Below, piece after piece: positions 49,549-61,756 of a stretch of 64,000 nt of DNA. How positions within the stretch are numbered: position 1 is the stretch's first letter; the number at the start of each line of letters is the position of its first letter. The notes under the pieces are model-generated. The model searched no databases. It saw only the letters and a list, made by a program, of their open reading frames with translations, and was not told where the DNA came from. The DNA lies in the NCBI RefSeq assembly GCF_021917145.1, contig NC_061074.1, positions 4,996,581-5,060,580 on the forward strand, read 5' to 3'. The position numbers and the translations under genes were made by a program. The DNA comes from Hypomesus transpacificus. Lineage: Eukaryota > Chordata > Actinopteri > Osmeriformes > Osmeridae.

Positions 49549-50586
49549 TCATTTCAAGCTGGTGTATATCTGACATTTAGCCTGAAAACAAGGAAAGGAA
49601 CACAAATAATTTACCGAAGCAATCTTCCGCAACAATTCCTCACTTGCTGATACAGTGTGTGCCTATCAGTGGTTAATGAATAGCATGAATAGCACTACTG
49701 GATCTAAAAACATACTGGTACCTCATGCCATTTCAGAGTGGCCAGAGGGAGGGCCAGGTGGCAGTGGGGACAGGTGCTGATCTGATCTTTTTCCCTGTCC
49801 CCTCCAGCGTCCACTTGGCCTTGGCCAAAGAAGGAGGCGGACTTCAGCCTGCTGCTCAGCCCAGAGCTGAGGCTTTCCTTCTGGATGTCGACCTGGTCCT
49901 CAACCTCTGACCCCTCTTGATAGAGGTCACAGGTCAGCTAATGGCCAGAAAAAGGAAAGAGGGATTGAGACAGACATGTGAACAATGTGTGTATAACAAT
50001 GTATTTGATCAGTTTGATTACATGGTATACCTGATGTTGGTCTATGTGTTCAGATGTGAAAGTCTTCATGCAGCTCCTGCACAGCACAGATGTGTCCTCT
50101 AGGGTGGAAACACATGCAAAGGTCAGACTGTTTTGTATTCATTTTGCGTAGAAACAGGACATTTGATTCTTGCTAGTCACTCACTGTAAAATATATCTGG
50201 CTGGTTAAATAAATGGGGAATTAAAACAGTGAAGAATAAAGCAAAAAAGAGGGCTATCTATTCAAGATGTGTATCTAGGTATTGTCTAGACATTGAACTG
50301 GTGGATTTATACAGCCACTGAAAGATGTCAAAGGCCCACCAGTATTGACTCCTGTCTAGCACAAAGTTGGCCTTACTCTTTGTAAGTTCAGGGGTGGAGT
50401 CTGCCTGGAGGCAGACCAGAGCATGTTCTAGCTGATCCCTGAGGGTGACATAGCGCCCACAGTCAGCGCAGAGCTCCGTCCGACTGCCGCATGTCAGACT
50501 ATGGTCTGCAAGGCTGCTCCAGGGCACCTCCAACTGGCAAAACTCACAGCACTGTAGCCTTGCATCACACTCATCTGACTGTAGAG

Positions 50587-50625
<39 letters not shown>

Positions 50626-51271
50626 GGAGGGTAAGGAGATGGACATTCATGTACACACTCACAGAGGCAGCAAACCAACGTCGGACTACCTTGTGGTCCA
50701 TAAGCTGGCCGCTCTCCACCTTCTTGTGGCACTTCGCGCATTTCACCTAAGGGAAGATGAATAATATTCTACTTAATGTACTTTGTAGGTGATGTGGAAG
50801 GATAGTACTAGGTGATGTATAAAACCTGTGTGTGCTGGTCAACACGGTGCTGGTCCAGTTGCTCTCTGGGGACAGGTTCATCACAGTCCGGACACAAGCA
50901 CAGGAACCGCTGACAGTGGGATTCGTGTAGTGCAAAGTTAGCCTCCGCCACCTGCTTGTTGCTGCATGTCAGTGTGTATTAAAGAGAAAAATATGGGAGA
51001 TCCATGAACATAGAATAATCTGTCATACTGTCATGAACCTTTACTGTACATTTTACATTAGTCTAGTATAAGCGTGTTAATGGCGATGTTTTCTTTTCAA
51101 GCTATTTCAACCACTTTCGCTTTCGACTTATTCATTATACAAATCAAATGGCGAGGCAATTAGTGTGGCTGAGGATTGCCTATGAAGACAATTTCAGATT
51201 GATCGATTTCGGAGGATATCTCACCACTGTCCACAGACACGCATCTCCTCCGCGTTCTTCTTTACCTCCAT
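49549..51271 (-). CDS. xaf1: XIAP-associated factor 1
   Basis: Zinc-finger, interferon-inducible pro-apoptotic protein that antagonises XIAP in mammals. Seven exons in transcript order: 51271-51225, 50961-50826, 50746-50690, 50578-50377, 50098-50031, 49937-49722, 49581-49549. They give 252 residues (human 301). A series of TRAF-type zinc fingers follows: CGQCNKQVAEANFALHESHC, CPDCDEPVPREQLDQH, VKCAKCHKKVESGQLMDH, CCEFCQLEVPWSSLADHSLT, CADCGRYVTLRDQLEHALVC and CRSCMKTFTSEHIDQHQLTC. After a low-complexity linker comes a last finger, CPHCHLALPLATLKWHEAKC. That finger is completed only by the 33-base final exon, which supports the exon choice. The exon 50578-50377 donor (GTAAGG) was chosen over reading on, because it restores the next finger in phase. 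Lies beside fbxo39 as in human. Confidence 0.9.
50580..50624. repeat. (GA)n microsatellite
   Basis: GA-rich run, CT-rich on the coding strand, forming the pyrimidine tract of the xaf1 acceptor at 50578. Confidence 0.85.
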
Positions 51272-51305
51272 ACCCAGTGTCTAACTTTGATTACAACTAA
51301 AACTG

Positions 51306-51323
51306 ACTTTCAGTTCTCTTTTC
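51306..51323 (-). promoter_or_regulatory. ISRE-like element upstream of xaf1
   Basis: On the xaf1 strand the sequence reads GAAAAGAGAACTGAAAGT, about 35-52 bases before the start codon. It is an imperfect match to the IRF/ISGF3 site GGAAANNGAAACT. XAF1 is interferon-inducible in mammals. Candidate only. Confidence 0.35.
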
Positions 51324-51574
51324 AATCAAAAGAAACCTAAGGCACGAAATTTGTTGTTTGCAACGTGATCACTAGATGGCGTAGGTTAACTATGAAATAG
51401 AAGGAAGCGTTCACAGTGGGCCACCCAATTTAAAATGTATATCTTAGTGGTACATTTTCTACCACATTGGTGAGGTTAGAAAACAAATATGCACTGATAA
51501 CATGTTATCATGTATGTTGTTCACAGATTACAGTTTTGTATTTATGTGATGTTTTGAGTCACATGACTCAAACG

Positions 51575-51799
51575 AAACCAATCCTTTAATCACATGACTC
51601 AAAACTAAGGTTATCTTTTCAGTAAGCGTTTATGCTGTAAGTGTTCGCTCAAGTGTTATTTGTGAAGGAACGAGAGTAATGTGTGATAATCCTTTACAGT
51701 CAGACAACCTCGTAGTTACAAAGAAGTGGGGAATACGATGCATATAATGTGCGTGTGTGTTCTGCCACCAGGGTAGAGACGTGATTAAAGGATTGGTTT
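51575..51799. repeat. 225-bp segment bounded by 19-bp perfect inverted repeats
   Basis: AAACCAATCCTTTAATCAC (51575-51593) returns as its exact reverse complement at 51781-51799. No clear target-site duplication flanks it, so a miniature transposon is possible but unproven. Confidence 0.6.
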
Positions 51800-51899
51800 T
51801 CTTATTAACACATTTTAGACAGTTGCTGTAGGTGATAAGGGCTGGCTGGTTCACCTCATAAGTCTGCCTCAATAATCGTCATCATTCTGTCAGCAGCTG

Positions 51900-51900
<1 letters not shown>

Positions 51901-51996
<96 letters not shown>

Positions 51997-52003
51997 CACA
52001 CAG
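51901..52003. repeat. (CA)n microsatellite
   Basis: About 50 CA units with one CG interruption. Confidence 0.95.
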
Positions 52004-52486
52004 GAAAACTGCTTTTTTCATGTTAGAGCAATAGCCTCTCCAAATGTCTGTGCACGTCCCAGGCCCTGAGAACTGGAATCAGTTTGCTATAGCTAAGCTT
52101 GGGCTTTAGTTTAACAAGCTACAGTAAGGTGGCCCTTTTTGCCCAGAGAGGGAGTTTATTATGGGATGGCTATTGCCTACAAACTAAACAACTGGCGGAC
52201 CTGCAAATAACACGTTCAAAAAAGGTTACCAAGGCAACCCCAGAACTAGGAGGACCAATTAGAGGCTAAATCTCTCTGGGCAAAATGTCCCCGGATATTA
52301 GGAAACATGGCCAAAATAGACAGAAAAGCATTAAACAAACACAACTAATGAATAGACAAGCAATGTGTGACTCCTATGGCTTTGGAGGAAGAGATTTGAT
52401 TAAAATTGTACCCTGGGATTTTCTCAGCTTTCCGCGCATGTCATCCACCCACACACATCTGAGTTATACACACACCGACGCACATG

Positions 52487-52487
<1 letters not shown>

Positions 52488-52540
<53 letters not shown>
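52488..52540. repeat. (CA)n microsatellite
   Basis: About 26 CA units. Confidence 0.95.
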
Positions 52541-53190
52541 ACCGCAGGGCTCTCACTCTGTTATTGCCAGAGCCCAGGCATGGTCACAAGCAAGGGTCGA
52601 TACCAAATAGTTTAGAGTGGCCGATCTATCTGTGATTGTCCAGGTCTCTATTGACTGGCTTCTGCTGTGTGCCTCAGGGTGAGAATGTGCACGGCCATCG
52701 ACCTGATGACATGGTGGTGCGGTCTCCCCCAGGAAGACAACATCATTTTCAAATCACAGACTCATGGTTCACCTGTGTAGATTTTTGTGTGTCGGTGTTT
52801 GAGAGTATCAATGAAACGCTGTAAATATCAACCAGAAATCCTTCCCGCTCTGGCTTGTTTTCTGTGCACACTTGTGTGTGACCAAGGTGAACCTGATTGA
52901 AGCTCAGGTTGCTCAGTAAAGAGCTCCCCTTGAACTGGTGTCCCTATATTCAACACTTCCCTTGCTATTGATTTCCTTTCCTTCTTTATGCTTCTCCATA
53001 CTCTACTCTTCCCGACTTCTTCTCTTCAATACTGTTCTAGGCGTATCCCTCACCATGGCAACAGCTTCCTCCCACACAGTGCATTCTTACACACGCACGC
53101 ACACACAAACACAAACGCAGAGCGCTCAGTGTAATATTTTATTTTACCCTTCTCTGTCTTCGCCCTCCCCCTATTAAATTCCCCTTTACT

Positions 53191-53208
53191 TCTCTCTCTG
53201 TCTCTCTG

Positions 53209-53276
<68 letters not shown>
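53191..53276. repeat. (CT)n microsatellite
   Basis: Long CT tract with a few GT interruptions at its left end. It lies 66 bases upstream of the candidate first exon at 53343. Confidence 0.95.
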
Positions 53277-53278
<2 letters not shown>

Positions 53279-53342
53279 GCACTCTCCCTCCCCCCCTCTC
53301 TCACGCTCTCTCACTCTTCATCTCACTGCCATTCCATAGCTG

Positions 53343-54670
53343 ATGTTGGACCAGTCACTCGCTGCTGAGAAATGTTCACTCCAGCTTGCAAGGGATCCTT
53401 GGGAGAGTCAAGGTAAGCCTCAGAACTTGAGCCTGGTCTAAGGACAGCAGAAAAACACACAATGTTATTCTTGTCAGGATAAGTGTGCTGTGGTGGCACT
53501 TAGCTGAAACCAGCCAGCGCTGCAGGAGAGAGGGCTGAGAAGGAGCATGGTAAACTATTGCTATGTTAGACAGCGTTTGTGTGTTAATCTGATTGAGTGT
53601 GTCTTTTTGTCCCACATGAGCACATGCATTTCTAAACTGTTGCTGTGTGTGTTTTTACAGTTTTATGTGTACAGCAGATGTCTTAAATGATCTCTGTGTG
53701 TGTTTGTGTGTGTGTATGTACCGGTGTGTGCGAGAGAGAGTGTATGACAGTTTGCGTGTCTCAGTGTGAGATCTGCCCAGCTGGAGCAGAGGAGCTGTAA
53801 GAGGTGTGGGGGTTTGTCTGACACCAGCCACACGCACACAAAAACAAGTGAATTACAGAGCCACAGTGCAGGTCAGAGTATTAGAGCACTGCAGATCAGA
53901 CAGGAATAGCAGTACTTCCTCATTAGGCTCACTCCTCTATCAGCCAGCTAGTCCATAGTCTCCTCTCCCTGGATCAGAACATGCGTTGACCATGGTTGTT
54001 CGAATACACTGGGGTCAGAGTTCTCTAATTGCTTCATGTCATTGTTCTCTGTGCAGCTCTGGCATAGTCTACAAAGTCTTTGTTCCTGACTGAGACATCG
54101 GGCAACTGTTTAACACCCAGTAAATCAGGCTTAAGCTTTTTGCTTGAAGTTGTGGGGCATGGTTGTGTGTGTACATGTGTGTGTGTGTGCGCGCGCATGG
54201 CACAAATGGTTATGGGATTGGGAGGTGGGTGAGTGGGTGTGTGACAATGAGATCTGTGCCAGTGTGAGAGGATGGTGTTGCAGTTTAATGTTTTGTGGTG
54301 TGAAAGTGAGAACTGAGGGGTTTGAGGATGGTTGGTTGTGTAGTTGTGCATGTGTTGGTGTGTATGTGAGAGCTTTCCACGGGTGGCCCCCTCTCAACCC
54401 ACCCTAAGAGATTCAGTCACTATTCAGTGCAGGCAGAATAAAGTGTGTCATGGCTCTGAAAGCCAGAGCTTGTTGGATAAGGGCTTTGATTGATGGATCC
54501 ATTTACACAGATGAATCAGTGGAAAAGGGATGAGGAACATTAGCCTTATTACAGAACATCAGGTTCAAAACAAACACATTTCATTCTCACCCAATTCCGT
54601 TAGCTGGGCAGTTAGAATTGACCAGGAAGACAAACAGACAGACAGACACATAGACACACAGACAGGAAAG

Positions 54671-54734
<64 letters not shown>

Positions 54735-55720
54735 CGGGTAGGTAAGTAGGCAGCCAGTAGCTAGCCAGGCCTCCCTGACATTGTTGTTCTGCTGCCTTGC
54801 TGTTCTCCGCGATGTTTTCTCTGCTCTCATGGTTACAAAAACAGCTGAAAATAGCTGTGTTCTAATCTGATCTCTTCAGGTGGACGCACGGCTTCAGTCA
54901 GCCACCTCTCTATCGTCTGTTCTGCACTGCTCAAAGGGGGAGGGGGGGGGGCGGTGCTCCACTGATGAATAGAGTTGTTTGTTAGACAGGTACCTAGGAA
55001 CAGGTATCTATGTTGGTACGGTATTACCACAATCGCAGGGCATTCATTGGGAAAGGTGTTAACGTTTGCTAAACGTTTAACTCACTTCTTTCCTTGGATA
55101 CAATTTGTTCTCATCTTTGTACAGCAGCTTCACTTGTCTTCCATCCTTTCTCTCGCCTCTCTCCTCCCTCCGTCTGTGGGAGTGATTTTCCACCTCAAGC
55201 ACCCTGCTTGTCATTCATCACCTCTCACGATTGGCCTGTATTCAATCTCATGATCTCTCATTTATTCTCTCCCTCCTTTTCTTCCTCTATCTCTCTGTCT
55301 CTTTCTTTCTTTCTCCCTCTCTCTCTCTTTGTCCCTCTCCCAATTCTACTTACCATGCTCTATCTCTCTCCATCTTTATCTCTTCTCTCCCTTTCTGTCT
55401 CACTTCCCATGGCTTTCCACCTTCATTCCGCTCTCTCTCTCTCTCCCGCCACATGCCCTTTGTCCCTCCCTCCCTGTCCTTTATCTTTCATGGTCTTCAT
55501 TTCTCTCTGATTATTACTTTTTAAATCTTTCCTGTATAATATCTTCCTCTCCCTTCTTAACTTCCACCATCTTCTCTTTCATCTCCCCCCTCAACCCCTC
55601 CACCTCCCTCCCTCCCTCTGCAGAAGAGGGGATCAGTGTAAACTTTGATATACTGTCAGATGCGTCACGCCGGCAACAGGAGAGCTTTTTTCGAACTCCT
55701 CCTTCTCCTCTCATTCAGAG
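53343..55720 (+). CDS. candidate alternative 5' exons of a rap1gap2-like gene
   Basis: Two phase-compatible exons, 53343-53412 and 55624-55720. The first opens MLDQSLAAEKCSLQLARDPW and has a GTAAGC donor in phase 1. The second follows a long pyrimidine-rich tract and CTGCAG. It reads EEGISVNFDILSDASRRQQE, then SFFRTPPSPLIQR, and ends at GTGAGG in phase 2. The combined 55-residue frame is open. I do not recognise the protein segment. Assignment to rap1gap2 is inferred from position (4-6 kb upstream on the same strand) and because both this and the 59501 exon end in phase 2. It could instead belong to an unrelated gene continuing beyond the window. Confidence 0.4.
54668..54736. repeat. (CAGG)n tetranucleotide repeat
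   Basis: About 16 perfect GGCA units after a GACA-type run, within the candidate intron 53413-55623. Confidence 0.95.
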
Positions 55721-56494
55721 GTGAGGTTTTGTCTGCCTCTTCAATTTCAATGCCATCATTCATATGCCCAGCCAGTTCAGGGTGCGCTCAAAGAGGTCTG
55801 TGCATTTGCCTGGGTGTGTCTGTCCGTGTACACGCATATATATGTTTGTGAGGTTGTGGCATCATTGTGCTTGTGGCTCCGGAGTGTGCTGCATTCAAGA
55901 TGAACAGCAGCAGGCTGTCGCAATCAATGCAGGCCAGAAACTGCTGGGGGCAATGTAGAAGCATTGGGGGTGTGGGGGCGTTACACGCGGAAGGGAGAGT
56001 GTGTGTATGCGTGTGTGTGTTTGTGTGCATGTTTGTTAAGCTGCATAAGCATGGGGGGTGGGCCTCCTGTCACTGTGATCCACCAGTGCAGAGCAGAGCT
56101 GCGGGAAAAAGAGGGATGAGTGAAGAGAGAATAAGAGAAACAGGATGTGATGTCATGAGGATTGATAGAGAGCAAAGAAGAGCAGTGAAGAACAAGAATG
56201 TCAGGGGGGAGGAGTGAAATGGTAGCAAATAAGAGTTTAGAGTACAGACTCCACTGTTCACCAGCTGTAACTGAATCAGAGATGTTACAAGAATACTTAG
56301 CCATAATTAGCCACTACCAGCTAATAGTTTATAGTATAATTAGATCTGTGTTATTTAAGATAGTAGTGTTAAGAGTAGCCTAGTTATGTTACGGATGTAA
56401 TTAGCATCACCAGCTAAGCAGGGTCTTAGAGAGACATAACATTTGGGGATTAGCCCAAACCTACATCAGACCTTGAGTATGCTTCATTTAGCTA

Positions 56495-56531
56495 ACAGCT
56501 AGGGACATACATATAGAATGTCCCTAGCTGT
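56495..56531. repeat. 14-bp perfect hairpin
   Basis: Arms ACAGCTAGGGACAT (56495-56508) and ATGTCCCTAGCTGT (56518-56531) enclose a nine-base loop. The stem extends by four more pairs (GCTA/TAGC) past a one-base bulge. Confidence 0.8.
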
Positions 56532-57434
56532 AGCATTAATTTGAGAGTAAAATACAGTTTTCAAAAGTGTATTTAATAGCTAGATTTTTTTTCTTTACTC
56601 CTCTTTTGGAAGAATCAAAAATATCCAGTAAATTTTGCCGACGTTCTGCCATTTCTCCTGTAGTCTCTTTCTGCTGTCACTGACAGTCACTCAGAGTGGC
56701 CCATCAGACCCACACCCCCTCAGTTAGTCAGAGCTAGAGACGTTCACTGACATGCTAGAGACACTACCTTTATTTTGACAGACTGTTATGGCATGTTGTG
56801 AAAACAAACACTTCACACACATTTTTGTTGTTGACATATTTAAATTCAAACCCCGGACGAAATGGCTGTTGACATGCCTGCGGTTAAGTAGGCATACTGT
56901 TGATGTGGGGTGTTACAGTGTAAGGTGGTACAGCAATAGTTTTTATATCATATTTATTTTTGCAAAACGTGTTCCCACAGTAGATGAATGGTGTTTGTGG
57001 GGGTAGTGATGGTACAATAGCAGGCTTGACGTAATTGCGATCTTGATGGAGCCATGATCAGAGATCATCAGAGATGTGCTGGGTATTGAGGCAGAGGTGG
57101 TCTTGGTGTCAATGGTCTCCCTACATTAGACAGTGGTGTGGGTGTGGGTGTGGGCGAGGTAGATGGAGAAAGTAAAGGTAATGAGGCAAATCATCTAGGT
57201 TAGTCCCCTCCAAGAGAATGACAAACTACTGGAGCTAGTTAGATAGACAAGCAGGGGGTGTGTTCATGGAAGGTGGTGTGGGGGTGGGGTCAGGTGGGGT
57301 GAGTGGTGATGCTGCTGTTGGTGGTGGGGGGAACATTATTGCTGTTTCTGTCCCTTCCTCCCCCCTACTCAACCTCTCCCATTTCTCCACACTGAATGAT
57401 TAACCTTGAGTGGATTGCTGCTCTGGCGTCAGGC

Positions 57435-57553
<119 letters not shown>

Positions 57554-59154
57554 TCATCTCATTTGATTTTACTCTCTACATCCCCTTTTTTGCTATTGCC
57601 TTCTCTGTCTCTCTCTCTTTCTCTGAGACACACACACAAAAACACACAAAGTTCTCTTCACCATCAGTCTTTCCCTTTCCGTCTTTCCCTTCATGTCCTT
57701 AAATGTGCTTTGGCAGCAGACTCAGAAGCACTCCAATTGAGGGACACACAGAAGAAGACTGTCCAAAAGATAAGCTTGAAAGCTGACCTGCATAACATGA
57801 CACTGCTTCCCCAGCCTCTGTTAGGAGCTGTCAGTATTTTAACTGGCATTGTTTGTTTGTGAAAGGTGTCATTCTGAATGCACGTGTGGGTACACTTTGT
57901 TTGCGTGATGTAAGTATGACTGCTGGTATCCAAAACAATGCTAGTTTAACTTCAACCTGTGCTATTTAGTGACTAAATCGGATGAAAACACACACACACA
58001 CACACACACAAAGTGGCTCTGGTTGGAAGGATGAAGATATTCAGGGCCCTCCAACTTACCTCACCTATTCACGTTGTCTTTCGGACTCAGGGAGAGAGGA
58101 TGATGAGTGAATAAGTGAATGAGTAAATGAGTGTATGACTGATTGTTCAAGTTAGATAAAGAAAAGATGGCCAAAGAGAGCGAGAGACAGACAGACCCAC
58201 TAGAGAGTATTGTTCCTCTTCATTAGGGATACTCTCATGGGTAACATTAGTCTGAACACCCAGTCAACCACAATACACTCATCTCTATAGTGAGCGTGCA
58301 CACACACACACATACACACACGCACGCACACACAAGCACACAGCCACACAGAGCGACAGAGAGATATAGATGGAAGGAAGAAAGATGAGAGAGCTTAGTA
58401 AAGTGGCTCAAGAATGGCTAATTTCATTAAAGCACGGTGATATTCCGCATTCTGAATATGAAATACACAGACACAATGATGTTTTTCAGAACAATGTAAC
58501 TGTTCACAGGAGAATATTGTGTCTCCATCGTACAGATACCAGATAACAAAAGTTGCACTCTATGACCCTGACATGAATGACAACTCACCTCTCACTACAA
58601 TTAAAGCAATGCGTTTTAATAGGTAGTTACACATCACAATCATGCATCATCTAGCTATGTCAAATAGAGATTAATTTAGTTACATTAAAAAAGTGGCAGT
58701 AAGGCGGCATAATATTACCCAGTAAAACTGTGCCCAGGTTAATCTGTGTTGACACAACAACCTAACTGAAGGAAACAGCCCATCACCATGACAATCCACT
58801 GGACTGCTTGTTGTTTTCTATACATTTGACATAAACATAAACATAAATATAAATATAGGACAACAGAATCTGCCTTAAATGTCCTGGGCCTTACATTTGT
58901 ACTTGTCATTAGCCACCACAAAAGGCATGATAAGTAAATAAATTAAACTGTTGAAAGTTACACACAAAACAGAGGAAGTGACCCACAGTGGCTGCATGGT
59001 CTCTTCCTGTTGGAGAGTCGTGTGGGCGGGGCTTTCAGGCCAAGGAGAGGGAGGGTTTTTGTTGTGGTTGTGAAAGTTAGTTCATTTCTGTTTACTACTC
59101 ACACAGACGGTGAGGGCGACTGACAGTGAGACCTTGTAGTTGACAGAGAAAGAC

Positions 59155-59158
<4 letters not shown>

Positions 59159-59232
<74 letters not shown>
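59159..59232. repeat. (GA)n microsatellite
   Basis: About 36 GA units, some 270 bases upstream of the MLRRKRSV start. Probably in or near the 5' UTR. Confidence 0.95.
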
Positions 59233-59239
<7 letters not shown>

Positions 59240-59500
59240 TCGAGAAAGATATATAGAGAGATAAAGAGAGTCAGATAGTGGAGGGACAGGGCAGTGTGGG
59301 AAGAGTGGGCTGTTGTGGGTTCCCTGCTAAAGTGGCACAGTTCAAGCAGTAGCCAGAGAGGCAGGTGAGGGAGAAGGAAAGAGAGGGAAGGACTGTCCAC
59401 ATAACCATCTCCAGAGACTGAGAAGAGGGAGAGAAAAGTGAAGGCAAGAGTGACAGAGAGTAAGACAAAGAGAGTCCTTGAAAAGTTCATCCCTGCCAGA

Positions 59501-59544
59501 ATGCTGAGAAGAAAGAGAAGTGTGTCCTTTGGCGGATTCGGATG
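59501..59544 (+). CDS. rap1gap2: Rap1 GTPase-activating protein 2, first coding exon (partial gene)
   Basis: A 44-base exon encodes MLRRKRSVSFGGFGW up to a GTACGT donor in phase 2. Human RAP1GAP2 begins MFGRKRSVSFGGFGWIDK, so 13 of the first 15 residues agree and the split falls in the Trp codon before IDK. The gene product switches off Rap1 by stimulating GTP hydrolysis; in platelets and neurons it limits adhesion and secretion. The catalytic domain exons lie right of the window. Human RAP1GAP2 is on 17p13.3, in keeping with the neighbours here. Confidence 0.8.
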
Positions 59545-59984
59545 GTACGTTACCTTGCTTGACTTCATGCCACATGGTGGGGTATTCGACGGGGTTTATA
59601 TGTTGTATGTGTGTGGCTGTGTGGGTTTATGTGTGTGCAAAGACACATGCTTCTGCTGCAGTGCTTCTATGAATGCAATGTGGGAGCGTTTGTGTTGTGG
59701 GTGTGCGTGTGTATGTTTGTATGGACGTGTGTTATGTTTGTGTGTGTGTGCGCCTGTATGTGCGTGTGTGGAAGGAAGGATGGGTGGAGGGCTCTGACTG
59801 TCTGCCTGTGAGGGAGGCTTGTGGTGCAGTGGTTTGGCTGCCTTGTGCTTAGTCTCTGTCTGTGCTGTCTCCACCAGGGAGAATGGGATCACACTGGGCT
59901 CCTGAATGGAACGTTCTGTCATAGGCCGTATTTTAGCATTTTGTGAGAAGAGAGTGAAGTGGAAAAGTGAGAAGGGGGGTAGAT

Positions 59985-60152
59985 GGGAGAGGAGGGGATG
60001 GGGGAGGAGGGGGATGGGGAGAGGAGGGGATGGGGGAGGAGGGGATGGGAGAGGAGGGGGATGGGGGGAGGAGGGGATGGGGGGAGGAGGGGATGGGAGA
60101 GGAGGGGATGGGGGGAGGAGGGGATGGGGGAGGAGGGGATGGGGGGAGGAGA
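59985..60152 (+). repeat. G-rich minisatellite
   Basis: Ten or more imperfect copies of a 13-17-base unit built on GGGGATGGGGGGAGGAG, in the presumed first intron of rap1gap2. Purine-only on the plus strand except for the T of GAT. Confidence 0.9.
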
Positions 60153-60533
60153 GGTTTAGTAAAACTGATATGTTGCAGAGATGGCACTAAGTTGATTGCA
60201 CCCGTGAATGAGATATATTGTACTGCTTTGGTGTTTTCATTCGTATGCAACTTAACTCAAACTCACTTTGTGGTTCTCTTGTATTCATGGCTCAAAATAA
60301 TGTTTTTCTATCAGTTCTTAGAAGTGGGTTTGATTTATTTGACTGCGGCACAGAAACCATAAAATAGGCCCAAAACCCTGCACATCCTGAGCACTAGAAA
60401 AGGGTAGAGAGAGAGAGGGAGAGTTAGCATAAGGACTTGAAGAGGCAGATACTGCAACACTCCAATAATAAACGATACCATCTGTGAGGCAGTGACACAG
60501 TGGTCTTCAAATGGAGGGCTGCCCATAGGTCCT

Positions 60534-60770
60534 TATCAAATCAAATCAAATCAAATTTATTTGTATAGCCCTTTTTACACGCAAGCATGTCACAGAGGGC
60601 TTCACATGCGCCCATAGAACTGCCCCCTCAACCAACCTAAAACCCTCAAGGAAGACAAGGAAAAACTCCCAGAAAAAACTCCCACCGGGAGAAAAAATGG
60701 AAGAAACCTTGGGAGGAGCAATTCAGAGAGGGATCCCCTCCTCCAGAGACGGTTGGTAAGAGAGAGGAGC
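60534..60770 (+). mobile_element. dispersed teleost repeat beginning (TCAAA)n
   Basis: Starts with TCAAATCAAATCAAA then TTTATTTGTATAGCCC, and contains GGAAAAACTCCCAGAAAAAA and GAAGAAACCTTGGGAGGAGC. These words recur in interspersed repeats of many fishes. The pentanucleotide run resembles the tail of a non-LTR-derived element on the other strand. Family not assigned. Confidence 0.5.
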
Positions 60771-61256
60771 AATCTTATCTTCTTATCTTCTAATCTTATC
60801 TTATCTCTGTGTTGCTGTCATTATTCAGTATGGGCAGACACACTGCATGACATCCTTGTGATGGGAGTAGATTTCATTCAGACAGTGCACTTGATTTGCT
60901 TTACGAGGGATTGTTGTGCCAAAGCCAGAGTCAGGGCTGGTTCATAGGGTCTTTAGAAGAAAGCAGTTACAGCCCTATAAAGTCTCCATCTTAGTTTGGT
61001 ATAGACATAGGCCTTAGTTTCTAACACTGCACACTGGACATGATACGGTAGTCAGGTCCACTCATTAGAGCACTTTGAATAGGGACTCTGTAGTTGAACA
61101 GGAAATTCGACATTAAAGACTGGTTTGCCTTTCCATCTTTCACAAACTCACCTTACCAGGATGTAACAGGGCCTGTATTTAGTAAAGTACATTGATGAAA
61201 TCTGAGCTTGGCTCGTTCGACTAACGTGAGAACCACAATGCTGTTGAAAAAAATCT

Positions 61257-61756
61257 NNNNNNNNNNNNNNNNNNNNNNNNNNNNNNNNNNNNNNNNNNNN
61301 NNNNNNNNNNNNNNNNNNNNNNNNNNNNNNNNNNNNNNNNNNNNNNNNNNNNNNNNNNNNNNNNNNNNNNNNNNNNNNNNNNNNNNNNNNNNNNNNNNNN
61401 NNNNNNNNNNNNNNNNNNNNNNNNNNNNNNNNNNNNNNNNNNNNNNNNNNNNNNNNNNNNNNNNNNNNNNNNNNNNNNNNNNNNNNNNNNNNNNNNNNNN
61501 NNNNNNNNNNNNNNNNNNNNNNNNNNNNNNNNNNNNNNNNNNNNNNNNNNNNNNNNNNNNNNNNNNNNNNNNNNNNNNNNNNNNNNNNNNNNNNNNNNNN
61601 NNNNNNNNNNNNNNNNNNNNNNNNNNNNNNNNNNNNNNNNNNNNNNNNNNNNNNNNNNNNNNNNNNNNNNNNNNNNNNNNNNNNNNNNNNNNNNNNNNNN
61701 NNNNNNNNNNNNNNNNNNNNNNNNNNNNNNNNNNNNNNNNNNNNNNNNNNNNNNNN
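61257..61756. other. assembly gap (500 N)
   Basis: Exactly 500 unknown bases, a conventional scaffold-gap placeholder. True length and content unknown. Confidence 1.

Larger units (their letters stand above)
51272..53342. other. intergenic region between xaf1 and the rap1gap2-like gene
   Basis: No conserved exon recognised. Contains the xaf1 upstream region, a pair of 19-base inverted repeats (51575-51593 and 51781-51799), and two long CA tracts and a CT tract listed separately. Confidence 0.5.

Noticed and set aside
54668-54736. Regular short repeats that might suggest a CRISPR-like array
   Set aside because: A simple CAGG tetranucleotide repeat without spacers, in a vertebrate genome.
59967-60362. 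131-residue Gly/Glu/Met/Asp-rich frame
   Set aside because: Translation of the G-rich minisatellite. Frame is open only because the repeat lacks stops.
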